A stretch of DNA of 64,000 nt from Bradyrhizobium iriomotense (lineage in GTDB: Bacteria > Pseudomonadota > Alphaproteobacteria > Rhizobiales > Xanthobacteraceae), in NCBI RefSeq assembly GCF_018130765.1, contig NZ_JAFCJZ010000002.1:248001-312000 (forward strand), read 5' to 3'. The stretch's first letter is position 1. Each line of letters starts with the position of its first letter. The notes under the pieces are model-generated. The model had not been told where the DNA came from. It did no database searches and worked only from the letters and a program-made list of their open reading frames with translations. The position numbers and the translations under genes are program-made. Shown here piece after piece: positions 44,743-54,853 of the stretch.

Positions 44743-45204
44743 TCAGGCGATCGCGACATGGTCCCAAATGCCGCCATAAGGTCGATCGTCCTCGGACCGG
44801 CCGGGCTCGCGGCGAGGCCTTGTTGACGCACCACGTTCGCGCCGATGTCGCAGGTCCAGCCGCTGCGCATGGGCGGCGACGCTGCCCGCGAACGTGACGA
44901 TACGTGCCGCCGCCTGTTTGACGACGAACAGGATCGTCGCGACGCGGCTCAGCACGCCGAGCAGGATGAGCACCGAGAAGATGTCGATATAGGCGAGGAA
45001 GTCGCCGACCAGGATCAGTTCCGGCGGAATCGGGATCCTGTGGTAGTAGGCGAGTACGATGATCGCTACGGGGATGAAGGCGATCACCTTCCGCACCGTC
45101 AGCCTGTCCAGCAGTGCGGCCAGTTGTACGACCAGCACCTCCCATAGCGCATCGCCGATCGCGAGCGGGACCTCGTAAGTCCATCTCCGCCACCATTGCT
45201 TCAC
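44743..45204 (-). CDS. Small membrane protein, C-terminus probably replaced by repeat sequence
   Basis: A 153-residue frame from the GTG at 45204, with GGAG eight bases upstream. Residues 1-105 are convincing: a charged start, then membrane segments (about 38-55 and 60-90, KVIAFIPVAIIVLAYYH and FLAYIDIFSVLILLGV). From about residue 105 the sequence turns into AHAQRLDLRHRRERGAST, arginine rich and similar in DNA to the dispersed repeat at 44500-44600. The original 3' end therefore may have been lost. It is 15 bases downstream of the UspA gene on the same strand. Function unknown. Confidence 0.6.
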   Translation of the reverse strand: MKQWWRRWTYEVPLAIGDALWEVLVVQLAALLDRLTVRKVIAFIPVAIIVLAYYHRIPIPPELILVGDFLAYIDIFSVLILLGVLSRVATILFVVKQAAARIVTFAGSVAAHAQRLDLRHRRERGASTRPRREPGRSEDDRPYGGIWDHVAIA

Positions 45205-45219
45205 GACATTGCTCCGAGT

Positions 45220-45645
45220 TCAGTGCCTGACCACCAGCACCGAGCACTTGGCGTAGCGCACGACGTGCCCGGCGTTGGAGCCGAGGAAATACGTGCGCAT
45301 CGCCGGCCGGTGCGAGGTCATCACGATCAGGTCGGCCTTCATGTGCACGGCCTCTTCCAGGATCTCGTGGTAGATGCCGCCCTGGCGTACCACGCTGGAG
45401 ATGCGGGAAGCGTCGATGCCGGATTCGCGCGCGACGATGGCGAGGGCTTCCTCCGAGGTCTGGCGCTGCTGCTCGTCGAAATCGGCCGGCACGTATTCGG
45501 CCAGCATCACCGGCGTCATCGGCAGCACGTTGAGCAGGCGCACCGTGCCGCTCCAGGTCTGCGACAGCGTTGCCGCGGTCGCGATCGCCGGCTTGGCGAG
45601 GTCGGTGTCGGCGAGGTCGATGGGCACGAGGATGGACTTGAACAT
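45220..45645 (-). CDS. Universal stress protein, UspA family
   Basis: A 141-residue protein beginning MFKSILVPIDLAD, the standard UspA start, with GGGAGG just upstream. The C-terminal DLIVMTSHRP...LGSNAGHVVRYAKCSVLVV matches the ATP-binding G-2x-G-9x-G(S/T) region of the family, though not perfectly. It is usually dimeric and cytoplasmic and induced by stress. It is followed after 15 bases by the small membrane protein gene, which suggests co-expression. Confidence 0.9.
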   Translation of the reverse strand: MFKSILVPIDLADTDLAKPAIATAATLSQTWSGTVRLLNVLPMTPVMLAEYVPADFDEQQRQTSEEALAIVARESGIDASRISSVVRQGGIYHEILEEAVHMKADLIVMTSHRPAMRTYFLGSNAGHVVRYAKCSVLVVRH

Positions 45646-45701
45646 CTGCGCCTCCCTATTGATCAAGCTGATCAACCGGTCGAGACGGCGCCCGCGCGTC
45701 T

Positions 45702-46238
45702 CTAGCCCGATCGAAGCAGCTTGGGGCTGACGAACAGCACCAGCTTGCCGCGGCGGTAGGCCACGTCCCCCCAATCCTTGACGTCAAAGTCGAAGATCGC
45801 AAGCCCCGCCGTGGGCAGGTTGTGGGCGAGCGCCTTGGCGCCGGCCGGATCGCCGCCGCCGATCAGCATCAGGGCGATCTCGTGCATGCCGGGATTGTGG
45901 CCGACCAGCAGCAATCGCTTCGGATCGGCGGGAATCGTTGCAGTGCGAATGGCCTCCAGGATCTGCGCGGGATGGGCGCCATAGAGCTCCGGCAGGACCT
46001 CGACCTGCGGCGCCGGGACGCGGTCCTTCATCGTATGCCAGGCGATGTCCCAGGTCTGCCGTGCCCGGACGGCATGCGACACCAGCACGGCATTGGGGAA
46101 GGGCGGATGGGAGGCGATCCAGTCGCCCATCTGCGCGGCATCCTTGTGGCCGCGGTCGTCGAGGCGGCGATCCTGGTCACGGCCGCTTGGCGCGTCAGTC
46201 TCTGTCTTGGCGTGACGCAGCAGCATCAAACGGCGCAT
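45702..46238 (-). CDS. SixA-like histidine phosphatase family protein
   Basis: A 178-residue protein of the phosphoglycerate-mutase/histidine-phosphatase fold. The phosphorylated histidine lies in LLRHAKTE near the N-terminus, the second active-site histidine in LLVGHNPGMHE, and arginine in VRARQTW. Short length and lack of an inserted lid fit SixA, which removes phosphate from histidine phosphotransfer proteins. The ATG at 46238 places the RHA motif at the usual distance; a GTG at 46259 is possible. The target is not known. Confidence 0.85.
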   Translation of the reverse strand: MRRLMLLRHAKTETDAPSGRDQDRRLDDRGHKDAAQMGDWIASHPPFPNAVLVSHAVRARQTWDIAWHTMKDRVPAPQVEVLPELYGAHPAQILEAIRTATIPADPKRLLLVGHNPGMHEIALMLIGGGDPAGAKALAHNLPTAGLAIFDFDVKDWGDVAYRRGKLVLFVSPKLLRSG

Positions 46239-46372
46239 GGCATTCTCGAATCGTTCCACGTTCGGGATAATCTATAGGCGCCGGTCGAGGACAAGGTGAC
46301 AGGCGCCCGCACAGTCCTTTAAAGCGCGATGCGAATAGGACAATCCTCGTCGTGCTCTAAATTTTTGGTTTT

Positions 46373-46421
46373 GAGCATGAACTTTTCGGAAAACCGCTGC
46401 ACACTTTTCCGGATCATGCTC
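46373..46421. repeat. Dispersed palindrome (GAGCATGA...TCATGCTC)
   Basis: Arms GAGCATGA (46373-46380) and TCATGCTC (46414-46421) with inner TTTTCGGAAAA and CTTTTCCGGA. A well-known rhizobial intergenic repeat. It ends 12 bases before the start of the FAD oxidoreductase gene, so the leader of that gene contains it. Confidence 0.75.
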
Positions 46422-46433
46422 TAAGAAAACGAC

Positions 46434-47903
46434 ATGAGCGAGACTTTCACAAGCGTGTCCCAGGAAGAAGCCGGCTTTCGCGAGCGCGCGCGGCTGTCAT
46501 TCGATCTCGATGCCGACATCTGCGTGATCGGGGCCGGGCTTGCGGGGCTCTCCATCGCGCTGGAGGCGGCCCGGCTCGGGGCCAGCGTCGCAGTGCTCGA
46601 GGGCCGCCATGTCGGCTGGAATGCCTCCGGCAACCAGCTCGGCACCGTGATGCCGGGCTTTGCGCTGCCGCTCACTGAGCTGATCGAGCGCATCGGCTTC
46701 GAGGACGCCCGCGAATTGTGGGCGCTGTCGAAGGAGGGCGCCGAATTCGTCCGCGCCAACGCCACCGAGGCGAACATGCCGGGGATCGCCCCCAGCGACG
46801 GCGTGCTGGAGGTCTCCAACGTCGATGCCGGCGACCGGCTGATCAGCCGGCTGCAGATGCTGAACGAGGATTTCGACACCGAGGTCGAGGGCTGGCAGGT
46901 CGATCGCGTCCGCGAGGTGCTGAAGACCGATCATTACTTCCACGGCGTGTATTACCCGAGGGCGTTGCAGGTCGACGGCCGCAAATATGTGCACGGCCTT
47001 GCGGCGCTGGCGCGGCGCGCGGGCGCCCGCATCTTCGAGGACACGCCGGTCGTCAGCATCGATCATTCCGGCATCCGCAAGCGCATCGTCACGCCCTCGG
47101 CGCGGCTGCGCGCAACCCACATCGTGCTCGCCGGCAACATCCATCTCGGTGCGCCCTTGCGGCGCCTGTCGGAGACGCTGCTGCCGGTCTGGCGTTACGC
47201 CGGCATCACCGCGCCGCTCGGCGAGCGCGTGCACGAGATCATCGCCTTCAAGGGTTCGGTGATGGATTCCGACGGCGTCGACCATTTTCGCATCGTCGAT
47301 GGCGACCGCCTGATGTGGGAGAGCCCGGAGACCACCTGGGCCGCGCGACCGCAGCGTTTTGCAGGCAGCGTCAAGCGGCGCATCCGCACGATCTTCCCCC
47401 AGCTCGGCAACGTCGAGATCACCGAGACGTTCGGCGGCGCCACCGGCCAGACCGTGCACGGCATGCCGCAGATCGGCCAGTTGCGCAAAGGCCTGTGGGT
47501 GGCGAGCGGGTTCGGCCGCCAGGGCATGAACACCTCGGCCATGGCCGGACAGATGATCGCGCGCAGCATCCTGTGGGGCGATGACCGCTGGAAGCTGTTC
47601 TCGCCGTTCGAACTGGTCTGGGCTGGCGGGGCGACCGGCCGCGTTGCCGGCCAGTTGGTCGGCATCTGGGGCAGGGCGAGCTCCGCCGCAGCGGGCTCGC
47701 TGGCCCGCTACCGCGAACGTGCCAGGGTCAAGGACAGGGAGCGCGAGGCCCGTCTGGCCGAAGCCAACCGCGCCGCCGGCACCGGTCCGCGCCGTCCGCC
47801 GCCCGGCGTGCGGCCGCAGCCGGCGCCTGCACCGGAACATGCGGCCCAAGGCGTGAAACAGGCTGCGGAACCGGCTGTGCAGGACCAGAGCGTCTCGCAA
47901 TAA
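46434..47903 (+). CDS. FAD-dependent oxidoreductase, DAO family
   Basis: A 489-residue flavoenzyme. The Rossmann motif ICVIGAGLAGLSIALEAARLG (residues about 24-44) binds FAD, and GLWVASGFGRQGMNTSAMAG near residue 355 is the C-terminal FAD-contact segment of the glycine/sarcosine oxidase (DAO) superfamily. The last 60 residues are a proline/alanine-rich, charged tail. It is similar to gamma-glutamylputrescine oxidase-like members, but the substrate cannot be assigned. Confidence 0.82.
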   Translation: MSETFTSVSQEEAGFRERARLSFDLDADICVIGAGLAGLSIALEAARLGASVAVLEGRHVGWNASGNQLGTVMPGFALPLTELIERIGFEDARELWALSKEGAEFVRANATEANMPGIAPSDGVLEVSNVDAGDRLISRLQMLNEDFDTEVEGWQVDRVREVLKTDHYFHGVYYPRALQVDGRKYVHGLAALARRAGARIFEDTPVVSIDHSGIRKRIVTPSARLRATHIVLAGNIHLGAPLRRLSETLLPVWRYAGITAPLGERVHEIIAFKGSVMDSDGVDHFRIVDGDRLMWESPETTWAARPQRFAGSVKRRIRTIFPQLGNVEITETFGGATGQTVHGMPQIGQLRKGLWVASGFGRQGMNTSAMAGQMIARSILWGDDRWKLFSPFELVWAGGATGRVAGQLVGIWGRASSAAAGSLARYRERARVKDREREARLAEANRAAGTGPRRPPPGVRPQPAPAPEHAAQGVKQAAEPAVQDQSVSQ

Positions 47904-47990
47904 GTTGAGAAAATCCTCCGCCTGGAAGTGTAACGTCGGCCGTTAGAGCCCGTATCTCAGGGCGTGGACTTCCCGCGCACGGAGAATGAG

Positions 47991-48503
<513 letters not shown>

Positions 48504-48551
48504 TGAGTTGAGGTGTCATGCCCCGGCAATTGTTGCCGGCCCGGCAATTGT

Positions 48552-48584
48552 GCCCCGGTCATCCGACCGGGGCGCTTCTATTTA
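48552..48584 (+). terminator. Terminator after msrB
   Basis: A perfect 9-bp stem (48552-48560 with 48565-48573) and 4-base loop, followed by GCTTCTATTT. It is preceded by two copies of CCCGGCAATTG. It separates msrB from the flagellar genes. Confidence 0.75.
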
Positions 48585-48613
48585 AGTTATTGATTTCGTG
48601 AGAATACCCGCAT

Positions 48614-48629
48614 TGGCATAGCCCTTGCG
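48614..48629 (+). promoter_or_regulatory. Sigma-54 promoter of flgE
   Basis: TGGCATAGCCCTTGCG: GG at 48615-48616 and GC at 48627-48628 are exactly 12 bases apart, matching the -24/-12 arrangement (TGGCAC-N5-TTGC). Transcription would start near 48640, about 50 bases before flgE. Hook genes of Caulobacter-type flagella are sigma-54 dependent, which fits. Confidence 0.7.
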
Positions 48630-48692
48630 ACTGTCTCCTCCGACTGCGGCCATGGTCGACCGGCCGCCGAGATCGGATTTGGAGACAAAGTT

Positions 48693-50966
48693 ATGGGTAT
48701 CTTCGATGCAATGAACACCTCGGTGGGTGGTCTGCAGGCGCAGTCCTACGCGCTGCAGAACATTTCCGGCAACATCGCGAACTCCTCCACCACCGGTTAC
48801 AAGGGCATCGGCACCAGCTTCGTCGATCTCATTCCCGACGCCTCGGTGCCCAGCAAGCAGGTCGCGGGCGGCGTCACGGCCAACGCGAAAGCGACCATCA
48901 CCACCCAGGGCACGATCTCGTCCTCCACCGTCGCCACCAACATGGCGATCACCGGCGACGGCTTCTTCTCGATCCAGAAGGCGACCGGCGTCGTCGACAA
49001 CGTGCCGGTGTTCAGCGGCGTCACCTACTACACCCGCCGCGGCGACTTCCAGCTCAATGCCAACGGCAATCTGGTCAACGGTGCCGGCTATTACCTGATG
49101 GGCGTCACGGTCGACCCCAAGACCGGTAACCCGACCGGCAACGTGGCGACGGTCCTGAAATTCCAGAACAACTTCATCCCGGCCCAGGCGACCACCTCGA
49201 TCCAGTACGCTGCCAACCTGCCGAGCGTGCCGAACACGGCGGCGAGTTCGACCGCGGCGAGCGGCACGCTGCTGGCGGCCGGCGGCCTGAACCCGTCCGA
49301 TTTCGCGGCCAACCCGCTGATCATCGGCACGCCGCCGCCGCCCTATACGAATGCGACGGTCTCCGGCGCAGCGGCGACGGGCAATCTGCGCTCGGCCTAT
49401 ACGGCGACGACCGCGACCGGCACGGTGGCGCTGCTGGACAGCGCTTCGGCGGCGGCAACTGGCGCTACGTCGCTCGATTCCGCCGTGTCCCCGCATCTCA
49501 ACACCAGTCTTCTCACCAGCCTGGCCGGCAAGACATTGAAGGTCAACGGCCAGACTATCAACTTCGATGCCACCGTTTCCGGCGCCTCGACGAGCGGCAG
49601 CACCACCACGATTGGTCTGCTCTCGCCCACCGGCTCACTGATGTCCGACGTCCTGAATGCGATCACCCTGGGCGCCGGTGGCGCCCCAGCCACCGCGACA
49701 ATGAATTCCAGCGGTAATATCCAGATCACAACCAGCACGACGGCCGATGTGACGATCAGCGGCACTGCAGCAAGCTTGCTCGGCGTCAGCAGCGTGACGC
49801 GCGGCGGTAACGTGCTGTCCACCCCCGCAATTACGGGTGCGACAGTGCTCGGCGGCTCCGCGACGCCCGGCGGGGCGGAAGTCCTCTCGACGCCCTTCGT
49901 GGCCGGCAACACGATCCAGGTCAACGGCACGGCAGGCCCCAATACGATCACCTTCGTGAACTCCGGCGCTACCAGTGCGACCCCGAACCTGATCAACGTC
50001 ACTGACGACATCGCGACATTGCTCCAGAAGATCGATAACCTCAGCGGTGCGAGCGGTTCGTCGATCAGCAACGGCGTGATCACCCTGAATACCGGTATCG
50101 CCAATCCCACCTTGACGGTGACCAGCAACAACAGCAGCGCCTTCGCCGCGCTCGGCTTCACCTCGACCGTCACCAAGAACCGCGGCGGCGGCGGCACCGC
50201 CGGCACCGGCACCGTGATCGGCAACGACATCGCGACCTTCACCAAGGAATCGATCAGCGGCGGTGCGGTGACCGCCTACAACGCCGCGGGCACGCCGGTG
50301 AACCTGCAGCTGCGCTGGGCCAAGACCGACAGCGCCTCGTTGGGCACAGGCCATTCCGACACCTGGAACCTGTTCTACCAGACCGATCCGAATGCGACTG
50401 GCACGACGGTCGGCTGGGTCAACACCGGACAGGCGTTCACCTTTGCCGCCGACGGCTCGCTGACCTCACCGAGCGGCTCGGGCGTCACCATCAACAATGT
50501 CAGCGTCGGCGGCCAGTCGCTCGGCTCGCTCGCCTTCAACATCTCCTCGGGCGGGTTGACGCAATACGCCAGCACCAGCGGCGCGGTGACCATCAACACC
50601 ATCACCCAGAACGGCTACGCCGCCGGTCAGCTCCGCTCGGTCGCCGTCAACAACAACGGGCTTGTGGTCGGCACCTTCTCCAACGGCCAGAACCTGGACC
50701 TCGCACAGGTCTCGCTGTCGCACTTCAACGGCACCAACTACCTGAAGGCGCTCGACGGCGGCGCTTATGCCGCGACCGAACAATCGGGACCTGCGATCGA
50801 CGGCGCTTCGGGCACCATCAGCGGCTCGTCGCTGGAAGGCTCGAACACCGACATCGCCGACGAGTTCACCAAGCTGATCGTGACCCAGCAGGCCTATTCG
50901 GCCAACACCAAGGTGATCACGACGGCGAACTCGATGGTGCAGGACCTGTTGAACGTGTTGCGCTGA
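48693..50966 (+). CDS. flgE: Flagellar hook protein FlgE
   Basis: A 757-residue hook subunit. The conserved N-terminus (MGIFDAMNTSVGGLQAQSYA, with NISGNIANSSTTGYK) and C-terminus (LEGSNTDIADEFTKLIVTQQAYSANTKV) form the rod-like D0/D1 core. The protein is larger than the roughly 400-residue enteric FlgE because of inserted beta domains. Two Flagellin_IN-like modules are visible at about residues 279-364 and 404-487 (KTLKVNG...L..V...; NTIQVNG...LGFTST). It is preceded by a sigma-54 promoter. flgK follows 34 bases downstream. Confidence 0.95.
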   Translation: MGIFDAMNTSVGGLQAQSYALQNISGNIANSSTTGYKGIGTSFVDLIPDASVPSKQVAGGVTANAKATITTQGTISSSTVATNMAITGDGFFSIQKATGVVDNVPVFSGVTYYTRRGDFQLNANGNLVNGAGYYLMGVTVDPKTGNPTGNVATVLKFQNNFIPAQATTSIQYAANLPSVPNTAASSTAASGTLLAAGGLNPSDFAANPLIIGTPPPPYTNATVSGAAATGNLRSAYTATTATGTVALLDSASAAATGATSLDSAVSPHLNTSLLTSLAGKTLKVNGQTINFDATVSGASTSGSTTTIGLLSPTGSLMSDVLNAITLGAGGAPATATMNSSGNIQITTSTTADVTISGTAASLLGVSSVTRGGNVLSTPAITGATVLGGSATPGGAEVLSTPFVAGNTIQVNGTAGPNTITFVNSGATSATPNLINVTDDIATLLQKIDNLSGASGSSISNGVITLNTGIANPTLTVTSNNSSAFAALGFTSTVTKNRGGGGTAGTGTVIGNDIATFTKESISGGAVTAYNAAGTPVNLQLRWAKTDSASLGTGHSDTWNLFYQTDPNATGTTVGWVNTGQAFTFAADGSLTSPSGSGVTINNVSVGGQSLGSLAFNISSGGLTQYASTSGAVTINTITQNGYAAGQLRSVAVNNNGLVVGTFSNGQNLDLAQVSLSHFNGTNYLKALDGGAYAATEQSGPAIDGASGTISGSSLEGSNTDIADEFTKLIVTQQAYSANTKVITTANSMVQDLLNVLR

Positions 50967-51000
50967 TCGGCGCGTAACGTAACCAAAGGCGGCAAGTAAC

Positions 51001-52884
51001 ATGGGTTTGAGTTCAGCCCTCGCCAGTGCGATGAGCGGTCTGCGTGCCAACCAGGCCGCGCTCTCGATCGTCTCCTCGAACGTCGCCAACTCGCAGACGC
51101 TGGGTTACGTCGTCCAGACGCCGAACCAGATCGAGGTCACCACCGGCGATTTCGGCTCGACGGCGATGACGACCGGCGTCAGCCGGGAGCTCGACACCTT
51201 TGTGCTGAACCAGCTGCGTACCGAGACCGGCGGCAGCGGTTACGCCGACCAGATGGCCAACTTTCTGAAGCAGCTTCAGAGTGTCTATGGCACGCCCGGC
51301 AACAACGGCACGCTCGAAACCGCGCTGAACAATTTCACCACCGCGCTGCAGGCGCTGTCGACCAGCTCGGGCGCGTCGTCGGCGCAAACCGTTGCGCTCG
51401 GCGCGGCGCAGGCGCTGGCGCAGCAACTCAACGTCACCACCAAGGGTATCCAGTCGCTACGCTCCAACGTCGAGCAGGATCTCGGTACCTCGGCGCAAGC
51501 CGCCAACGCGGCGATGCAGACGGTCGCCGACATCAACACCAAGCTTCAGGGCCTGTCGGCCAACGATCCTTCGGCTGCGACGCTGATGGACCAGCGCGAC
51601 CAGGCTATCAACACGCTGTCGAAATATGTCGACGTCCGCGTCACCACCGACGGTTCGAACCAGGCCAACATCTACACCACGACCGGCGTCCAACTGGTCG
51701 GCGCCGGGCTCGCCTCGCAATTCACCTTTGCCTCCGCCGGCGCACTGTCGGCGACCTCGCTCTACAACACCGACCCGGCTAAGTCCGGCGTCGGCGCGCT
51801 CAATATCAAACTGCCGAACGGCTCGCAGCTCGACGTCGTCGCCAACAACGTGGTCTCGTCCGGCCAGATCGCGGCCGATTTGAAGCTGCGCGACCAGACG
51901 CTGGTGCAGGCGCAGACCCAGATCGACCAGCTCGCCGCGACGATGTCGAGCGCGCTGTCGGACAAGACCACGGCCGGCAGCACGGTCTCGGGCCCGCCGG
52001 CCGGATTCGACCTGGACCTCGCCGGCGCGCAGCCGGGCAATACCGTCAACATCACCTACACGGACACGGCGACCAACACCCAGCGCCAGATCACGCTGGT
52101 CAACGTGACCGATCCGGCGGCGCTGCCCCTCCAGAACGCCACCAACGCCAATCCGATGCGGGTGGGCGTCAACTTCTCCGGCGGAATGGGTGCGATCGCC
52201 GCTGCGCTCAACACCGCGCTATCGGGTTCGCATCTTTCGTTCTCCGCCGCGCCGTCGCCGGCCACCGCCACGACGCTGCGGGTCACCGACGACAACACCG
52301 GCCTTGCCAAGGTCAATTCGGCCTCGACCACCAAGACGATCTCGTCGCTGACCTCGGGCAGCCCGCAGCTGGCGGTGTTCACCGACGGCGGGCAGGCGCT
52401 CTACACCGGTGCGATCACCGCCTCGGGCTCGCAGATGACCGGCCTTGCCGGGCGCATCGCCGTGAACACGCAGCTGGTCAGCGATCCGACGCGGCTGTCG
52501 GTCTACAACACCTCGCCGGTGACGCCCGCTGGCGACACCACGCGTTCGGACTATCTGTATTCGCAGCTCACCAATGCGGTGTTCTCCTATTCGCCGACGA
52601 CCGGCCTCGGCTCGGCGAACCAGCCCTTTACCGGGAGCGTCTCGAACTACCTCCAGCAGTTCCTGAGCATCCAGGCCAATGCCTCGACCCAGGCCACGCA
52701 GCTCCAGCAGGGCCAGAGCGTCGTGGTCTCGACGCTGCAGGCCAAGTTCGACTCGACCTCCAAAGTCAATCTGGACTCGGAGATGTCGAACCTGATCCAG
52801 CTCCAGAATGCCTATGCCGCCAACGCCCACGTGATGTCGGTGGTGCAGAGCATGATGAACACATTGCTCCAGGCTCAAGCGTAA
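51001..52884 (+). CDS. flgK: Flagellar hook-filament junction protein FlgK
   Basis: A 627-residue protein, HAP1. It has the N-terminal SSALASAMSGLRANQAALS and SSNVANSQTLGY coiled-coil segment, a DQRDQAINTLSKYVDV motif near residue 200, and the C-terminal LDSEMSNLIQLQNAYAANAHVMSVVQSM that pairs with it. It caps the hook and joins it to the filament through FlgL. It lies between flgE and flgL with gaps of 34 and 21 bases, so the three form an operon. Confidence 0.95.
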   Translation: MGLSSALASAMSGLRANQAALSIVSSNVANSQTLGYVVQTPNQIEVTTGDFGSTAMTTGVSRELDTFVLNQLRTETGGSGYADQMANFLKQLQSVYGTPGNNGTLETALNNFTTALQALSTSSGASSAQTVALGAAQALAQQLNVTTKGIQSLRSNVEQDLGTSAQAANAAMQTVADINTKLQGLSANDPSAATLMDQRDQAINTLSKYVDVRVTTDGSNQANIYTTTGVQLVGAGLASQFTFASAGALSATSLYNTDPAKSGVGALNIKLPNGSQLDVVANNVVSSGQIAADLKLRDQTLVQAQTQIDQLAATMSSALSDKTTAGSTVSGPPAGFDLDLAGAQPGNTVNITYTDTATNTQRQITLVNVTDPAALPLQNATNANPMRVGVNFSGGMGAIAAALNTALSGSHLSFSAAPSPATATTLRVTDDNTGLAKVNSASTTKTISSLTSGSPQLAVFTDGGQALYTGAITASGSQMTGLAGRIAVNTQLVSDPTRLSVYNTSPVTPAGDTTRSDYLYSQLTNAVFSYSPTTGLGSANQPFTGSVSNYLQQFLSIQANASTQATQLQQGQSVVVSTLQAKFDSTSKVNLDSEMSNLIQLQNAYAANAHVMSVVQSMMNTLLQAQA

Positions 52885-52905
52885 CAAGTAACAGGGCTCT
52901 GAAAC

Positions 52906-54780
52906 ATGTCGATCAGCAGCATCAACTACTCCTCGTCGATCCTCGGCGCGCAGATCCGCAACATCAATCAGCAGCTCACCGACCTGTCGACGCAGCTCTC
53001 GACCGGCAAGCTGTCGCAGAACTATTCCGGCATGGGCACCAACGAGGGCTTTGCGATCGCCTCGCGCGCGCAGCTCTCCAACATCGCCGCCTATACCGAC
53101 ACGATCACCAACGTCAACGTCAACATCAACCTCGCCAATACCGCGCTGCAGTCGCTGACGACCATCCGCAACACGGTGCAGACCGGCTCGGCCAGCACCG
53201 CGCAGGATCTCAACGTCAACGGACAGACGGTCGCGCAGAACACCGCCGCCGCGCAGTTCGGCTCGATGGTCGGCGTGCTCAACACGCAATCGGGCAACCG
53301 CTATCTGTTCTCGGGAACGGCGGTCAACACGCAGTCGGTCACCGATGCCGGCGACATCATCAACGGCACCACGACGCAGGCGGGCTTCAAGACCGTGATG
53401 GCGGAGCGCCAGGCCGCGGACCTCGGGGCCAACGGTATGGGGCGGTTGGTGCAGACGCAGCCGACGCCGAGCTCAGTGCAGGTGTCGGAGGACGTCGCCG
53501 GATCGCCGTTCGGGCTCAAGATCAAGGCGGTGTCCTCGACGTTGACGGGCGCGACCGTCACCGGCCCGAGCGGCTCGCCGGTGTCGTTCTCCGTCGACCT
53601 CAACGGCACCAATCCGAACAACGGCGACAAGCTGAGCGTCCAGTTCACGCTGCCAGATGGTACGACCGAGCAGATCGATCTGACCGCCTCGACCGCCACG
53701 CCGACGCCGGCCGGCAGCTTTGCGATCGATACGACCACTCCGGGCAACACCGCGACCAATCTCAACACGGCGCTGAACACCGCCATCAAGAAGCTCGCCA
53801 ACACCTCGCTGGTCGCAGCGTCCGCCGTGACCGCCGGCGACAATTTCTTCAACACGGCGAGCTCTGCGATCGGCGCTCCCAAGACCAACCAGGCGGCTCC
53901 TGCCGCACCGATCAGTGGTGCGACGGCGTTGTCGGGCACGGCTCCCTCGGACTCGATCTCGCCGGGCTTCGCCGCCGGCGACACCATCACCGTCAACGGC
54001 ACCACGCTCACCTTCGTCAGCTCGGGCGCGACCGGCAACCAGCTCAATGTCGGCGACAGCATCCAGACCCTGCTGAGCAAGATCGACGCGATCACGGGGA
54101 CCTCGAAGCCGTCGACGGTCCATGGTGGCGCGATCACGATCAACACCGACGATGCGGCGAGCCTGAACATCACGAGCTCGAATACGGGCGCGCTGGGCTC
54201 GCTCGGCTTCAGCGCGACGCCGGTGACCGCCACGCAGCCGCCGCTGCGCGTCGGCTCCTCGCCGGCGAGCTCGGCGACGACGCTGGTGAACGGCTCGGCC
54301 AACACCGTGAAATGGTACCAAGGCAATGACGGGCCCGGCTCGCCGCGCTCCACCGCGATGGCGCGGGTCGACGATTCCGTCACGGTGCAGTATGGCGCGC
54401 AGGCGAACGAGGACGCGATCCGCCGCCAGTTGCAGGCGATCGCCGTGTTCGGGACCTTCTCGACCTCGCCGACCGGGCAGTATTCGGGCGGGCAGGTCTC
54501 GGCGCTGAGCCTGCGGGTGACGCAGGCGCTGACCCAGCAGCCCGGCCAGCAGCGCATCGAGGACATCCAGACCGACATCGCGATGGCCCAGAACACGATG
54601 AAGGACGCGACCACGCGCCAGACCCAGGCCAAGGCGCAGCTCCAGACCATCGTCGACCAAGCGGAATCGGCTTCGCCCGATCAGGTCGCGAGCGAAATCC
54701 TGTCGCTGCAGAACGCGCTCCAGGCGTCCTACCAGGTGACCTCGAACCTCGCGCAGCTCTCGCTCGTCAAGTTCCTGTAA
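52906..54780 (+). CDS. flgL: Flagellar hook-filament junction protein FlgL
   Basis: A 624-residue protein, HAP3, with flagellin-like ends: N-terminal IRNINQQLTDLSTQLSTGKLSQNYSG and C-terminal DIQTDIAMAQNTMKDATTRQ...EILSLQNALQASYQ. It is about twice the enteric length. The central insertion contains a Flagellin_IN-like module (about residues 358-432, GDTITVNGTTLTFV...SLNITSSNTGALGSLGF) also seen in FlgE and the flagellins. It ends seven bases before a CtrA box that precedes the next gene. Confidence 0.93.
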   Translation: MSISSINYSSSILGAQIRNINQQLTDLSTQLSTGKLSQNYSGMGTNEGFAIASRAQLSNIAAYTDTITNVNVNINLANTALQSLTTIRNTVQTGSASTAQDLNVNGQTVAQNTAAAQFGSMVGVLNTQSGNRYLFSGTAVNTQSVTDAGDIINGTTTQAGFKTVMAERQAADLGANGMGRLVQTQPTPSSVQVSEDVAGSPFGLKIKAVSSTLTGATVTGPSGSPVSFSVDLNGTNPNNGDKLSVQFTLPDGTTEQIDLTASTATPTPAGSFAIDTTTPGNTATNLNTALNTAIKKLANTSLVAASAVTAGDNFFNTASSAIGAPKTNQAAPAAPISGATALSGTAPSDSISPGFAAGDTITVNGTTLTFVSSGATGNQLNVGDSIQTLLSKIDAITGTSKPSTVHGGAITINTDDAASLNITSSNTGALGSLGFSATPVTATQPPLRVGSSPASSATTLVNGSANTVKWYQGNDGPGSPRSTAMARVDDSVTVQYGAQANEDAIRRQLQAIAVFGTFSTSPTGQYSGGQVSALSLRVTQALTQQPGQQRIEDIQTDIAMAQNTMKDATTRQTQAKAQLQTIVDQAESASPDQVASEILSLQNALQASYQVTSNLAQLSLVKFL

Positions 54781-54787
54781 GGATACG

Positions 54788-54802
54788 TTAAGACGCCGTT
54801 AA
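54788..54802 (+). promoter_or_regulatory. Perfect CtrA box before the four-gene cassette
   Basis: TTAA (54788-54791), seven bases (GACGCCG), TTAACC (54799-54804). It lies seven bases after the flgL stop and 51 bases before the next ATG, a position suited to activation of a promoter for the cassette alone. The sequence match is exact; binding by CtrA is inferred. Confidence 0.7.
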
Positions 54803-54853
54803 CCATGCCTGTTTACCTCTTGGTGAGGATTGCAAGCGGGGGCGGAGCGGTCG

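Noticed and set aside
48583..48600. CtrA-like TTAA-GTTATTG-ATTT before flgE
   Set aside because: The second half-site has two mismatches; the sigma-54 element explains the promoter better.
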